Below are positions 1 to 8,463 of a stretch of DNA of 64,000 nucleotides, one piece after another. The position numbers and the translations under genes were made by a program. Numbering within the stretch: position 1 is the first letter of the stretch; each line of letters begins with the position of its first letter. The DNA comes from Breoghania sp. L-A4 (GTDB taxonomy: Bacteria; Pseudomonadota; Alphaproteobacteria; Rhizobiales; Stappiaceae): NCBI RefSeq assembly GCF_003432385.1, contig NZ_CP031841.1, positions 4,007,579 through 4,071,578 on the forward strand, written 5' to 3'. The notes beneath the pieces are model-generated. The model was given only the letters and a program-made list of their open reading frames with translations, did not search any database and was not told where the DNA came from.

Positions 1-450
1 TCGATCGTGCCGCACATCGCCAAGCCGCTGGCCGGCTCGGGCGCGGTGCACATCATCGGCGATGTCGCGGACTACATCCCCGACTACCAGGTGACCACCG
101 TGTTCACCTCGCCGGAGAACGCCGACAACGAGCGCGCCAAGACCGAAGCCTTCCTCGCCGCCTTCGCCAGGGGCGCGGCGGACTTCAACGCGGCGCTGGT
201 GGACAAGACCGCGGGCGACGCGGCGGCCGACGACATGGTCAAGCTGATCCACAAGTACGTCTACACCGACCGCCCGTTTGAGAAGGCAGCCCCCAGCATC
301 ATCAACGGCGCCATGCGCATCAACGAGGGCGCCGCGATCAACAAGGCGTCGGTGACCGATCAACTCGACTGGTTCAAGTCCGAAGGCCTGGTCAAGGACA
401 CGATCACCTACGACATGCTGGTGGACAGCTCCTACGTGCGGACGCTGTAA
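1..450 (+). CDS. ABC transporter substrate-binding protein (NMT1/SsuA-like), C-terminal part
   Basis: The frame is open from the first base, so the start lies outside the window and 149 C-terminal residues are seen. The sequence resembles the second lobe of periplasmic binding proteins of the nitrate/sulfonate/taurine (NMT1/THI5-like) family. It has a helix rich in Asn, Glu and Lys around residues 38-60 and a typical end with helices built around INEGAAINKASVTDQ and LDWFKSEGLVKD. Its role would be to capture a small organic solute for the ATPase and permease that follow at 898 and 1658. The 447-base gap before the ATPase is filled by repeats, so the downstream genes may have their own promoter. 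The family call rests mainly on this context and on the C-terminal pattern; the ligand cannot be predicted. Confidence 0.72.
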   Translation, partial: SIVPHIAKPLAGSGAVHIIGDVADYIPDYQVTTVFTSPENADNERAKTEAFLAAFARGAADFNAALVDKTAGDAAADDMVKLIHKYVYTDRPFEKAAPSIINGAMRINEGAAINKASVTDQLDWFKSEGLVKDTITYDMLVDSSYVRTL

Positions 451-510
451 GCGGCGTTGACAATTGAATCTGGAGCAAGTGAGGCTATCTCAGGATTCTC
501 CAAAATGGCG

Positions 511-628
511 ATGTCATCCCGGCCCCAGAGCCGGGACCCAGTAAACGCCGACGCCAGGTTTGGCGCGCTGCAACCGGCGACAACGGCTACTGGGTCCCGG
601 GTCTCGCTTTGCTCGCCCGGGATGACAT
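511..628. repeat. Palindromic intergenic repeat (GTCATCCCGG type)
   Basis: The outer arms ATGTCATCCCGG (511-522) and CCGGGATGACAT (617-628) are perfect inverted complements. Inner arms around GCCGGGACCCAGTA and TACTGGGTCCCGG pair as well. This is the common palindromic unit of alphaproteobacterial intergenic DNA. Related units occur in this window at 3845-3962 and 51222-51351. It fills most of the gap between the binding protein gene and the ATPase gene. No coding function is supported. Confidence 0.8.
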
Positions 629-720
629 TGAATGATGTTTGGGAAAACACACTGATACTCACAGGCTCTGGATCGGATCCGTTTCTTTCAGAAACAGATC
701 GTGACTTTCGCGCTTTGCCT

Positions 721-773
721 GGCGCAAATCCGGACGGACAACCGGCGTCCACTTGTCCTGGACTTGCTCCAGA
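721..773. repeat. RIME-like dispersed repeat, copy 1
   Basis: A 53-base core running from GGCGCAAATCCGGACGGA to TTGCTCCAGA is repeated at 45670-45722 with six differences, all transitions. It resembles the Rhizobium-specific intergenic mosaic element, often mis-called as a short protein. The flanking bases from about 660 to 720 may belong to the same unit. Confidence 0.65.
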
Positions 774-897
774 CCGACCGGCGCCCAGCCCTCAGGGCCG
801 GGACACAAAAGCCGGCGGCCCCACGCTTTTGGCCCCATCCGCGGGACGGGAACTTCCCGTCCCGCGACCCAGCCGTTTCTGAACACACGGATATCCC

Positions 898-1665
898 ATG
901 GACCTGCGCCTGGAAAATATCAGCCATTCCTATGGAAGCATGGAGGTCATGCGGGATATCGACCTTGAGATTCCCGCCGGCAAGATCGTGTGCATCGTCG
1001 GCCCCTCGGGCTGCGGAAAATCGACGCTGCTGCGGCTGATCGGCGGGCTGGAACGGCCCACATCGGGCCGCGTCGTGCAGGTCGGCGCGCCGCCCGCCGA
1101 CAGCATCAATCCGCTGACCTACGTTTTTCAGGATTTCGCGCTGCTGCCCTGGCGCACGGTGGAAGGCAACATTTCGCTGGTGCTGGAAGATCACGGCATC
1201 AAGGCGCGCGAAGCCGAGGAGATCATCGCCGACGTGCTCGCGCGCACCAAGCTGAGCGAATTCCGCAAGGCGCTGCCCAAGCAGCTGTCCGGCGGCATGA
1301 AGCAGCGCGTGGCGATCTCGCGCGCCCTCGCCGTCCGCCCCGCGGTATTGCTGATGGACGAGCCGCTCTCCGCACTCGACAGCCAGACCCGCGAGCTGCT
1401 GATGGACGACCTCGTCAGCCTGTGGACCCGCGAACCCTTCACCGCCGTCTATGTGACGCACAATCTCAACGAGGCCGTGCGGCTCGGCCACTCCATCGTG
1501 GTGCTGTCGCGCCGTCCCGGCCGCATCCGCGAAATCGTCGAAATCGACAAGCCCCTGTCCGACCGCGCGCTCGGCGACACCGATCTCGAGCTGCAGCAAA
1601 AGCACCTGTGGAACCTGATGCGCGACGAGGCCGTGGCGGCCGACAAGGAGTTGCTTGATGTCTGA
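898..1665 (+). CDS. ABC transporter ATP-binding protein, nitrate/sulfonate/taurine type
   Basis: This 255-residue ATPase would energise import through the permease encoded next. Walker A GPSGCGKST lies at residues 35-43, the signature LSGGM at 130-134, Walker B VLLMDEP at 150-156, and the switch histidine in YVTHN near residue 188. The form FQDFALLPWRTV after the Q-loop is characteristic of the SsuB/TauB/NrtD subfamily. The ATG at 898 follows a repeat-filled gap and has only a weak ribosome site. The stop overlaps the permease start by eight bases, which indicates translational coupling. The substrate could be a sulfonate, nitrate, a pyrimidine precursor or another small anion; sequence alone does not decide. 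Confidence 0.92.
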   Translation: MDLRLENISHSYGSMEVMRDIDLEIPAGKIVCIVGPSGCGKSTLLRLIGGLERPTSGRVVQVGAPPADSINPLTYVFQDFALLPWRTVEGNISLVLEDHGIKAREAEEIIADVLARTKLSEFRKALPKQLSGGMKQRVAISRALAVRPAVLLMDEPLSALDSQTRELLMDDLVSLWTREPFTAVYVTHNLNEAVRLGHSIVVLSRRPGRIREIVEIDKPLSDRALGDTDLELQQKHLWNLMRDEAVAADKELLDV

Positions 1666-2491
1666 TGTCTCTCAGGCCGCAACGCCGGCACAACCAACAG
1701 AGCCCGCGCAGCGCACGGTCGACTTCCGCGGCGGCGGCTTCGTGCCGCAGTCCAAGCGCTGGGTCGGACTGGTGGTGTTCGTGGTTCTCATCGCGTTCGC
1801 CGAAGTGGGCACGCGCTCGGGCTTCATCTCCAACCTGACGCTGCCGCGCCCGTCCGCAGTCTTCGCCACCTTCGTCGATCTGTGGCAGAGCGGCCTTTTG
1901 TGGAAGCACCTCGTCCCCTCGCTCAGCCGGCTCGTGGTGGGCGCCAGCATCGGCGCCTCGGCGGGCATCGGCGTCGGCGTGCTGATCGGGCTGTTCTCCT
2001 TCATCCGCGCCGGTCTCGTGCCCCTGGTCGCCGCCATCTTCCCGATCCCGAAGATCGCGCTGCTGCCGCTGTTCGTGATCTGGTTCGGCATCGACGAAAC
2101 CTCGAAATACGCGCTCATCGCCTTCGGCACCTTCACGCCGACGGTGGTGGCCACCTACGGCGCGGTCGACAACGTGGACCGCTCGCTGATCCGCATGGGT
2201 CAGAGTTTCTCGCTGTCGTGGTTCTCGATCATCACCAAGATCGTGCTGCCCGGCGCCATGCCCGGCATTCTCTCCGGGCTGCGCGTCAGCCTGGCGATCG
2301 CCATCATCCTGCTGGTGGCGGCCGAGATGCTCGGCGCGGAATACGGCATCGGCGCCTACATTCTCGAAGCCGGCTCGCTCTACGATCTCGAACGCCTGTT
2401 CGCCGGCGTGGTCATTCTGTCCGTCATGGGCGTCAGCGTCAGCGCGGTGATCGGCCTGTTTGAAAACCGCTTGCTCGATTGGCGCACATGA
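1658..2491 (+). CDS. ABC transporter permease, SsuC/TauC-like
   Basis: This 277-residue inner-membrane protein has about six membrane segments after a hydrophilic N-terminus of some 35 residues. The EAA loop that docks the ATPase is visible as the stretch around MGQSFSLSWFSIITKIVLPG, followed by ALPGILSGLR-like sequence, as in the BPD_transp_1 family. I chose the ATG at 1658 over the TTG one codon earlier because it gives a normal MSD start overlapping the ATPase stop. The 3' end overlaps the next gene through an ATGA junction at 2488-2491, so ATPase, permease and oxidoreductase form one operon. Confidence 0.92.
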   Translation: MSDVSQAATPAQPTEPAQRTVDFRGGGFVPQSKRWVGLVVFVVLIAFAEVGTRSGFISNLTLPRPSAVFATFVDLWQSGLLWKHLVPSLSRLVVGASIGASAGIGVGVLIGLFSFIRAGLVPLVAAIFPIPKIALLPLFVIWFGIDETSKYALIAFGTFTPTVVATYGAVDNVDRSLIRMGQSFSLSWFSIITKIVLPGAMPGILSGLRVSLAIAIILLVAAEMLGAEYGIGAYILEAGSLYDLERLFAGVVILSVMGVSVSAVIGLFENRLLDWRT

Positions 2492-3744
2492 CCCGTAAAA
2501 CCGAATCCCACTACGACGTCATCGTCGCCGGCGGCGGCGCGGGCGGCATCGGCGCGGCCCTTGGGGCTGCGCGCACCGGGGCGAAGACCTGCCTGATCGA
2601 GAAATACGGCTTTCTCGGCGGCGCGGCGACGCATTCCCAGGTGCTGGCCTATTGCGGCTTCTTCCAGCAGGGCCTGGAACCGGTCAAGGCCGTGGGCGGG
2701 GCCGCCGATCTGGTGCTCGACGCCCTGCGCGCCACGGGCATGGATGGCGCGCCCTACCGCTCGCCGACCACCGGCAACTGGATCATCGTGCTGGAGCCGG
2801 AGGGCGTGAAGCTGGCGCTCGACCGGGTGCTGGCCGCCCATGGCGTGGACGTGCTGCTGCACAGCCGCGTCGCCGCGGTCACCCGCACCGGCAAGGCGAT
2901 CGAATCCGTGGTGGTCGCCGGGATGGACGGCCGCGAGCGCCTGACGGCGGAAGCCTTCATCGACGCCACGGGCGACGCCAACCTGTCGCTGGTCACCGGC
3001 GTGAGCATGCAGACCGGCAACGAGCACGGCTATCTGCAGGCGGCCTCGGCCCCGATCCGCGTCGGCGGACTGGCGCCGGATCTGAAGGTCGACCGCGCGG
3101 CGATCATCAAGGCGCTGGCCTTTTACAACACCACCGGCGACTACCCGGTCGCGCGCACCGACGGCGGCATCTACACGCGCATGCCGGGCTCGGGCGATCT
3201 GTGGTGGATGATCATCGATCTGCCGATGCACGATCTGTCATCGCAGACATTCTCCAGGGCCGAACGCATCATGCGCGCCTCCGCGCACGACTACGTGCAG
3301 GTGCTCAGGGAGACCGTGCCGGGGTTCGAGAACGCCTATCTGGTGCAGACCGGACCGCAGATCGGCGTGCGCGAAAGCCGCCATCCCAAGGCGCGCCTCC
3401 GCATCACCGGCGAGGATCTCATCAAGGGACGGCAGCGCCCCGACGGCGTGGCCCGTGCCGGGTGGCCGGCGGAACTGCACACCGAACTCGGCAAGCCCGA
3501 ATATCACTCCGTGGGCGGGGCGGGGTATGCGCATGTGCCACTCGACGCGCTGCGCTCCGCCGAGATCGACAATCTGTATTTCGCGGGCCGCACCATCGGC
3601 GCCGACGACCTCGCCTATGGTTCGATCCGCGTCATGGGCACGGCGTTCGCCACCGGCGAGGCTGCGGGCGTCGCCGCCGCCAATCCCGAGCTCGACGGCG
3701 CGCAGGTGGCCGAGATGATCACCGAGATGGGCGGGCTGGTTTAG
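2488..3744 (+). CDS. FAD-dependent oxidoreductase (FAD_oxidored family)
   Basis: The protein has 418 residues and opens with an FAD dinucleotide-binding fold: VIVAGGGAGGIGAALGAA near residues 11-28, then an acidic residue in CLIEKYGFLGG. A second conserved stretch, EAFIDATGDANLS, and a C-terminal FAGRTIGADDLAYGSIRVMG-like segment match the PF12831 FAD-dependent oxidoreductases. It starts at the ATG that overlaps the permease stop (ATGA), so it is co-translated with the importer. The natural inference is that it oxidises or reduces the imported solute in the cytoplasm. No family member with a known substrate is recognised, so the reaction is left open. Confidence 0.85.
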   Translation: MTRKTESHYDVIVAGGGAGGIGAALGAARTGAKTCLIEKYGFLGGAATHSQVLAYCGFFQQGLEPVKAVGGAADLVLDALRATGMDGAPYRSPTTGNWIIVLEPEGVKLALDRVLAAHGVDVLLHSRVAAVTRTGKAIESVVVAGMDGRERLTAEAFIDATGDANLSLVTGVSMQTGNEHGYLQAASAPIRVGGLAPDLKVDRAAIIKALAFYNTTGDYPVARTDGGIYTRMPGSGDLWWMIIDLPMHDLSSQTFSRAERIMRASAHDYVQVLRETVPGFENAYLVQTGPQIGVRESRHPKARLRITGEDLIKGRQRPDGVARAGWPAELHTELGKPEYHSVGGAGYAHVPLDALRSAEIDNLYFAGRTIGADDLAYGSIRVMGTAFATGEAAGVAAANPELDGAQVAEMITEMGGLV

Positions 3745-3844
3745 GGCCCTTTGCGAGGTCCCCGGCGGGACTCTTCAGACGTGCCGCGCGGCGGCATGCA
3801 CGGTTGGATCGCCCTGGCGTCATATTCGCCGTGTCATACTCTCC

Positions 3845-3962
3845 GTGTCATGCCCGCGAAGGCGGGCATCCAGTAACCACAATCCCCACGGCCTGTGCAT
3901 CGACGCCGGCCACACGGGATACTGGATCCCCGGGCAGGCCTGCGGCCTCCCGAGGATGACAC
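3845..3962. repeat. Palindromic intergenic repeat (GTCATCC type), copy 2
   Basis: The unit starts GTGTCATGCCCGCGAAGG and ends CCCGAGGATGACAC, with inner arms ATCCAGTA and TACTGGAT. Its right half is nearly the reverse complement of the left half of the unit at 51222-51351, which shows the two belong to one family. The whole gap 3745-4434 holds this unit plus low-information sequence; I see no certain gene in it. Confidence 0.75.
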
Positions 3963-4434
3963 CGAGGAGGAACGGCATTGACTTCAGAGAGAACCGTGCC
4001 GACGCGTCGGCGCGCCCAAAATCCATTTTTGAAAATTAGTTCAAATTGTCACCGCGTGATGAACGCAACGGTGATCCCTCTTCGGTAGGCTCTTGAAGGT
4101 TTGGACGCCCAGTGTCCATGCCGCAAGGCGGCCGTAGCGCGAGGGTTTCGCGCAACGGGCCGCTTCGCACAAAGCCAATCGCTTCCGTGAGGACCCTGTG
4201 TCGATACTCAAGAAACCAGAGGCCGAACAGGCCGATGCAGAGACCACAGGCGAGCGCCGCCAGGGTGAGCGCCGCAAGGGCGGCGACCGCCGTCAGCCCG
4301 GCCGCGAGGGCGAGTACCAGGGCGAGGAGCGCCGCAAGCTCGACCGCCGTGGTCCGGAGGTCTTGCGCTCCGAACTGCAGTGGACGCGCGCCGCGGAGGC
4401 TCACGAAGGGGGTATCAAGGCAAGGAGCCGGCGC

Positions 4435-5276
4435 ATGCTGCGCGGATTGTTCAACAAGCCATCGCGCATTCTGGTGCTGCTGATGGCGCTGGGCTCGGGC
4501 GGCGTCGCCGCCTTTCTGACAACGCAACGCGACGTTCAGCCAGCCCTGCCGGTCATTCAGGCCGCGCCTCAGGTCGTCGCCGCGAAGACGACACAGATCC
4601 TGGTCGCGAAACGCGAGATCGGCGTCGGCGAACAGATCTCCGAGACGACCGTCGCCTGGGAGGACTGGCCGGAAGCCTCGTTGCGTTCCGAATACATCAC
4701 CGCCGCCGCCGCGCCCATGGCCATCGCCGAGATGTCCGGATCGGTGGCGCGGTTCGAGATTTTCCCCGGCGAGCCGATCCGCGCGCAGAAGCTGGCCAGC
4801 GCCTCGCAGGGCTATCTGTCGGCCGTGCTGAACGCGGGCATGCGCGCCGTGTCCGTGTCGGTCGCTGCGGAATCCGCCTCCGGCGGCTTCGTCAATCCGA
4901 ACGATCACGTCGATGTGGTTCTGACCCGCAAGGGGCCGGGCGCTCCTCCCAGGACGAGTCCTCCACCGGCACACGCCAGTCGCAGACGATCCTGCACAAT
5001 GTGCGGGTGCTGGCGATCAACTCGCGACTTGGAGAAATGAACGCCGAAGGCGAGGTGAAGAAAGCCGACGTGCGCCGCGCCGAGAACTTCACGAGCCTGG
5101 CCATCGCCACGCTGGAACTCGACCCCACCAAGGCCGAGGTGCTCATCAACGCATCCACCGTCGGGCAGCTGTCGCTGGTGCTGCGCTCGGTCACCGACTT
5201 CGCCGAAAACGCCCCGGCGGAGAATCGCGGGTCGAACCAGGCCATCCGGATTTCCAGCCCGTTCTGGACCAACTGA
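4435..5276 (+). pseudogene. cpaB: Flp pilus assembly protein CpaB/RcpC, frameshifted
   Basis: CpaB is an inner-membrane/periplasmic part of the Tad/Flp pilus machine. The ATG at 4435 has a strong ribosome site (AAGGAG, seven bases upstream) and gives a normal start: a short basic head, one membrane segment (ILVLLMALGSGGVAAFL), then the SAF-like region ILVAKREIGVGEQIS. The reading frame breaks near 4933-4944, after VDVVLTRKGPG. It continues one frame over as SSQDESSTGTRQSQTILHNVR and ends at 5276, giving about 280 residues if one base is restored. An upstream in-frame GTG at 4198 would add 79 arginine-rich residues. The break lies in a G/C-rich stretch and could be a sequence error or true inactivation. 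The other Tad genes do not follow. Confidence 0.8.
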
Positions 5277-5560
5277 TTTCGCCCCTGTCCCGGCGCCAGG
5301 CGAACCCGGCGCCCCCGCGAACGGCGGATCGGAGCATCACGCGCGCACCCTCGACAAATTGCGCGCCCCAGGATGGTCAATCGAGCGGCAACCGCCCCGT
5401 TTCCCAACAGACGGCCCCGGCCGGCGTGCGAATTACGTTTCCCCGTTAAGACCCCGTTGACCAAACACTGCTAAGCCTTGGGCGTTGGTCTGAAACAACA
5501 GCAAAGCATCGCAGATTGACCGGTCCTGCAAACACTCCCTGTAAGTATTCATCCCAAGCC

Positions 5561-6954
5561 ATGGCGCCGGCCGTTTTCCTGCGGCTTGTGATCCTTGGGA
5601 GCCTGCTCGGCGCCCTTCTGATGTGGGCCGGGCTGAGCGCCGCGCGCGCGCAGACGATCGAGTACGACCTGACCACCACATCGGTGATGCGGATTCATCT
5701 GCCCGTCTCCCAGGCGGTGACCGTGATGATGTCTGAATCCGTCGGCAAGATCGTCTCCGCCGATCCCTCCATCGCCGATGCGCAGCCGATCACCGACCGC
5801 TCGCTGTATCTGGCCGGCAAGAGTTTCGGCACCACGACGGTCAACCTCTATTCGGCCTCGGGCACACCCGTGGGTCTGCTGGCGGTGGAAGTCGGCGCCG
5901 ACACCGGCGACATGACCCGCTCCATCCGCGCGGCCATGCCCAGCTCCAACGTCACCGTCAGCACGGTCAACGGCCGGGTGCGGCTTGCCGGATCCGTGGC
6001 CGACGGCCCCTCGATGCAGAAGGTGCTCGATATCGTCGCGCAATACGGCAGCCCCGCCGTCGTCAACACCATGACGATCGCGGGGGCCAGCAGGTCAACC
6101 TGGAAGTCCGCATCCTGGAAGCCCAGCGCGAGGCCGGCCGGAAACTGGGCATTCAGTGGAACGCCTCGGGCAACGGCGGATCGGCAAGTATCGGCGGCGA
6201 TCCGGACGGTCCGGCCGGCACCGCGGCCTCCTTCTCCTCCTTCATCGCCAACATCATTTCCGGCGGCACCGGTTTCAGCCTGTCCACGACCATCAACGCG
6301 CTGGAGAGCAAGGGGCTGGTGCGCACGCTGGCCGAACCGAACCTCACCACGCTGTCAGGCGTCACCGCGAGCTTTCTGGCCGGCGGCCAGATTCCGATCC
6401 GTGTGCCCGACGCCAACGGCAACGCGACGATCTCCTACAAGGATTTCGGCGTCCGGCTGGCGTTCACCCCCGTGGCGCTGGACGACGACCGCATCCAGGT
6501 GCAGCTCTCGCCCGAGGTCAGCGGCATCGGCAGCTTCACCGCCGCCGGCGATCCGGTGTTCACCACCCGCAAGCTGAACGCCACCGTGGAACTGCGCGAC
6601 GGCCAGAGCTTTTCCGTCGCCGGGCTGCTGCAGAACCAGGCCAACCTGAAACAGGACCAGTTGCCGTGGATCGGCGACGTGCCGATCCTGGGATCGCTGT
6701 TCAAATCCTCCAGCTACGAGAAGAACGAAACCGAGCTGGTGGTGATCGTCACGCCGCGGCTGGTCCAGCCGACACGGCCGGGACAGGTGGCCGCCTCGCC
6801 GCTCGACAACACCCTGCCCGCGAACGACGCCGAGTTCTTCGCGCTGGGCAAGATGGAAGTGACGCCGGAGATGATCGAGAAGTTCCAGACAGGCGCCGGT
6901 ATCGCCGGTCCGTCCGGGCACATCATCAATCTCGGAACGGAGGCCGCCCAATGA
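5561..6954 (+). pseudogene. cpaC: Flp pilus secretin CpaC/RcpA, frameshifted
   Basis: CpaC forms the outer-membrane pore of the Tad/Flp pilus. The ATG at 5561 gives a clear signal peptide ending ...GLSAARAQ; a TTG 45 bases upstream is possible but gives no better start. The order is a secretin N-domain (MRIHLPVSQAVTVMM), a BON-like segment (STVNGRVRLAGSVADG), then the secretin core with LVRTLAEPNLTTLSG, GGQIPIRVP and the end motif PWIGDVPILGSLF. The frame breaks in the G-run 6082-6086: adding one G restores AGGQQVNLEVRILEAQR, giving about 464 residues. A 284-base gap separates it from cpaB. The last bases overlap the lipoprotein gene start (ATGA). Confidence 0.85.
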
Positions 6955-7244
6955 GCGCACGGATCGCACGGACCGGCTGGCGCACCGCCGCCCTCGTGGC
7001 TGTTACGGCCATGGCACTGGGCGGCTGCGTCTACGACTACACCCAGAACAGCGACCGGATCTCCTACAAGGCGGGCGACGCGGTGAGGGCCAATCTCGAG
7101 CGCGAGACGGTCGATCCGTCCAAGGCCTCGATGAACCGTCTTGGCGGTCTGGGCAAGAACGGCGTCGTGATCCCGACGCTCACCGAGGAGTCCGCGGACA
7201 AGGGCGCCGGGGCTCCAGAGCCCACGACACCGTCGGCGGACTGA
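6951..7244 (+). CDS. Small lipoprotein following cpaC
   Basis: A 97-residue protein whose ATG overlaps the cpaC stop as ATGA. Residues 1-26 are a lipoprotein signal peptide with lipobox LGGC and Cys26 as the modified residue. The mature part is short, polar and ends in a Pro/Thr/Glu-rich tail. Its position matches where CpaD (an outer-membrane lipoprotein) often sits in Tad loci, but it is less than half the usual CpaD length and shows no clear CpaD motif. I infer an accessory lipoprotein that may help place or stabilise the secretin. No further function can be supported. Confidence 0.7.
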   Translation: MSARIARTGWRTAALVAVTAMALGGCVYDYTQNSDRISYKAGDAVRANLERETVDPSKASMNRLGGLGKNGVVIPTLTEESADKGAGAPEPTTPSAD

Positions 7245-7352
7245 CCGCCTTCGATCCCTTGGAGCGGTTTTGCTTTCCATTGAAACAGGTGGCCGCTCCC
7301 GTCAATCGGGGTATCGTGCCAAAAATTGGGCCAGCCTCCCAACATGTGGCCT

Positions 7353-7512
7353 ATCCTTCGAGACGCCTGCTAACGCAGGCTCCTCAGGATGAGGTTGAGC
7401 CTGTGGTAATTTCATAAAATATATCAATACGATGACGTCATCCTGAGGAGGCGCGCCAGCGCCGTCTCGAAGACCTCATCCTGAGGAGGCCCAAAGGGCC
7501 GTCTCGAAGGAT
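7353..7512. repeat. Composite palindromic repeat (CTGAGGAG/TCTCGAAGGAT type)
   Basis: Starts ATCCTTCGAGACG and ends CGTCTCGAAGGAT, with three inner hairpin units closed by CCTCAGGATGA or TCATCCTGAGG and an AT-rich linker (ATTTCATAAAATATATCAAT). The linker and adjoining arm recur in reverse orientation at 34152-34220 and, diverged, at 44466-44668. The gap 7245-7784 holds this unit and the one at 7628-7745; no gene is seen. Confidence 0.7.
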
Positions 7513-7627
7513 CGGGCGGCTTATTCGGCCGGGCCTCCAGCTCTTGTTCTTCAGGCACGGGCGCGGTCGCCCGAGCATGGCGAAACAGATGATTCCGTGA
7601 AAGATGGAATTGCCCCAGTGGAATTGC

Positions 7628-7745
7628 CCCATCCCGCTCTCTGCGGGAGAGGTCGGCGCGAACGCGCCGGGTGGAGAGTATGAATTGGGTCGGTATCCAC
7701 GAGAGCGTTCATTCCCTCACCCCAGCCTTCTCCCCGTGGGAGAGG
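7628..7745. repeat. Palindromic GGGAGAGG-type intergenic repeat
   Basis: Contains CTCTCTGCGGGAGAGG, a CGGCGCGAACGCGCCG hairpin, and further on CCCTCACCCCAGCCTTCTCC followed by GTGGGAGAGGG. These are the two halves of a well-known proteobacterial intergenic palindrome, here separated by about 50 bases. No coding capacity is supported. Confidence 0.5.
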
Positions 7746-7784
7746 GCGGATACGGATGGTTCCTCCATGGACCGAAACGCCCCC

Positions 7785-8306
7785 CTACACCCGCGCTTCG
7801 CCCGCGCCCTTGGCCAGCATCTTGAGATTGTTGGTGACCACCACGTTTTCCGGGTCGAGCTTCTGGGCCTTGCGGAAGTTGCTGAGCGCGGACTTCAGGT
7901 CACCGCGCAGCATGTAGGAATAGCCGGCGTTGTTGTAATACTGGGTCGTGGCGCCGGAGAGATTGTACAGCGTCGCGTAGACACGGTCCGACAGGTCGAA
8001 ACGGCGCAGCTTGTCGTAGGAGGCGCCGAGGCCGACATAGCCTTCCTGGTTGTCGGGCGACAGCTCCACGACGCGCTTGTACAGCGCGGCGGAGTAGCCG
8101 AAATCGTTGTTGCGGAAATGGTTGCGGGCTTCCACCAGAGCGCGGTCGGCGGTGTAGGCGTTGAGGTTGGCGGGACCGGTCTGCGCCAGCCTGGCGTCGC
8201 CCCATGTCGTGGTGCTGCCCGTGATGTCCGTGGTGCAGCCCGACAAGGCCGCGACCGCGACGGCAAAGAGTCCCAGACGTACTGATCTGACGCAGAGGCG
8301 ATACAT
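7785..8306 (-). CDS. TPR lipoprotein, TadD-like
   Basis: The protein has 173 residues with a lipoprotein signal peptide (lipobox LSGC, Cys24). Two to three tetratricopeptide-like helical pairs follow, for example FGYSAALYKRVVELSPDN and the repeat beginning RGDLKSALSNFRKAQKLDPEN. TadD, a TPR lipoprotein of the Tad pilus machine, has this architecture, and cpaB/cpaC lie 540 bases away in convergent orientation. A ribosome site (GAGGGAC) precedes the ATG. It may act as a pilotin-like assembly factor. It could equally be a general TPR lipoprotein, since this fold is widespread; the pilus link is inferred from neighbours. Confidence 0.75.
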   Translation of the reverse strand: MYRLCVRSVRLGLFAVAVAALSGCTTDITGSTTTWGDARLAQTGPANLNAYTADRALVEARNHFRNNDFGYSAALYKRVVELSPDNQEGYVGLGASYDKLRRFDLSDRVYATLYNLSGATTQYYNNAGYSYMLRGDLKSALSNFRKAQKLDPENVVVTNNLKMLAKGAGEARV

Positions 8307-8463
8307 GTCCCCGTCCCTCTTCCTGCAACCGGCGCCAGACGCGGCGCCACATCAACACGGCAACGGTAGGGCGGGCGGGGTTACAGCTGGTAAATACGCG
8401 GCCTTTAACGCGCGTTAGGCTGAATCGCGGGTTAAGACGGGAGCGGACTCTTGTCGGTTTTCT

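Noticed and set aside
457-886. Apparent small proteins in the gap between the binding protein and ATPase genes
   Set aside because: They translate palindromic and RIME-like repeats that recur elsewhere in the window; such units are commonly mis-called as genes.
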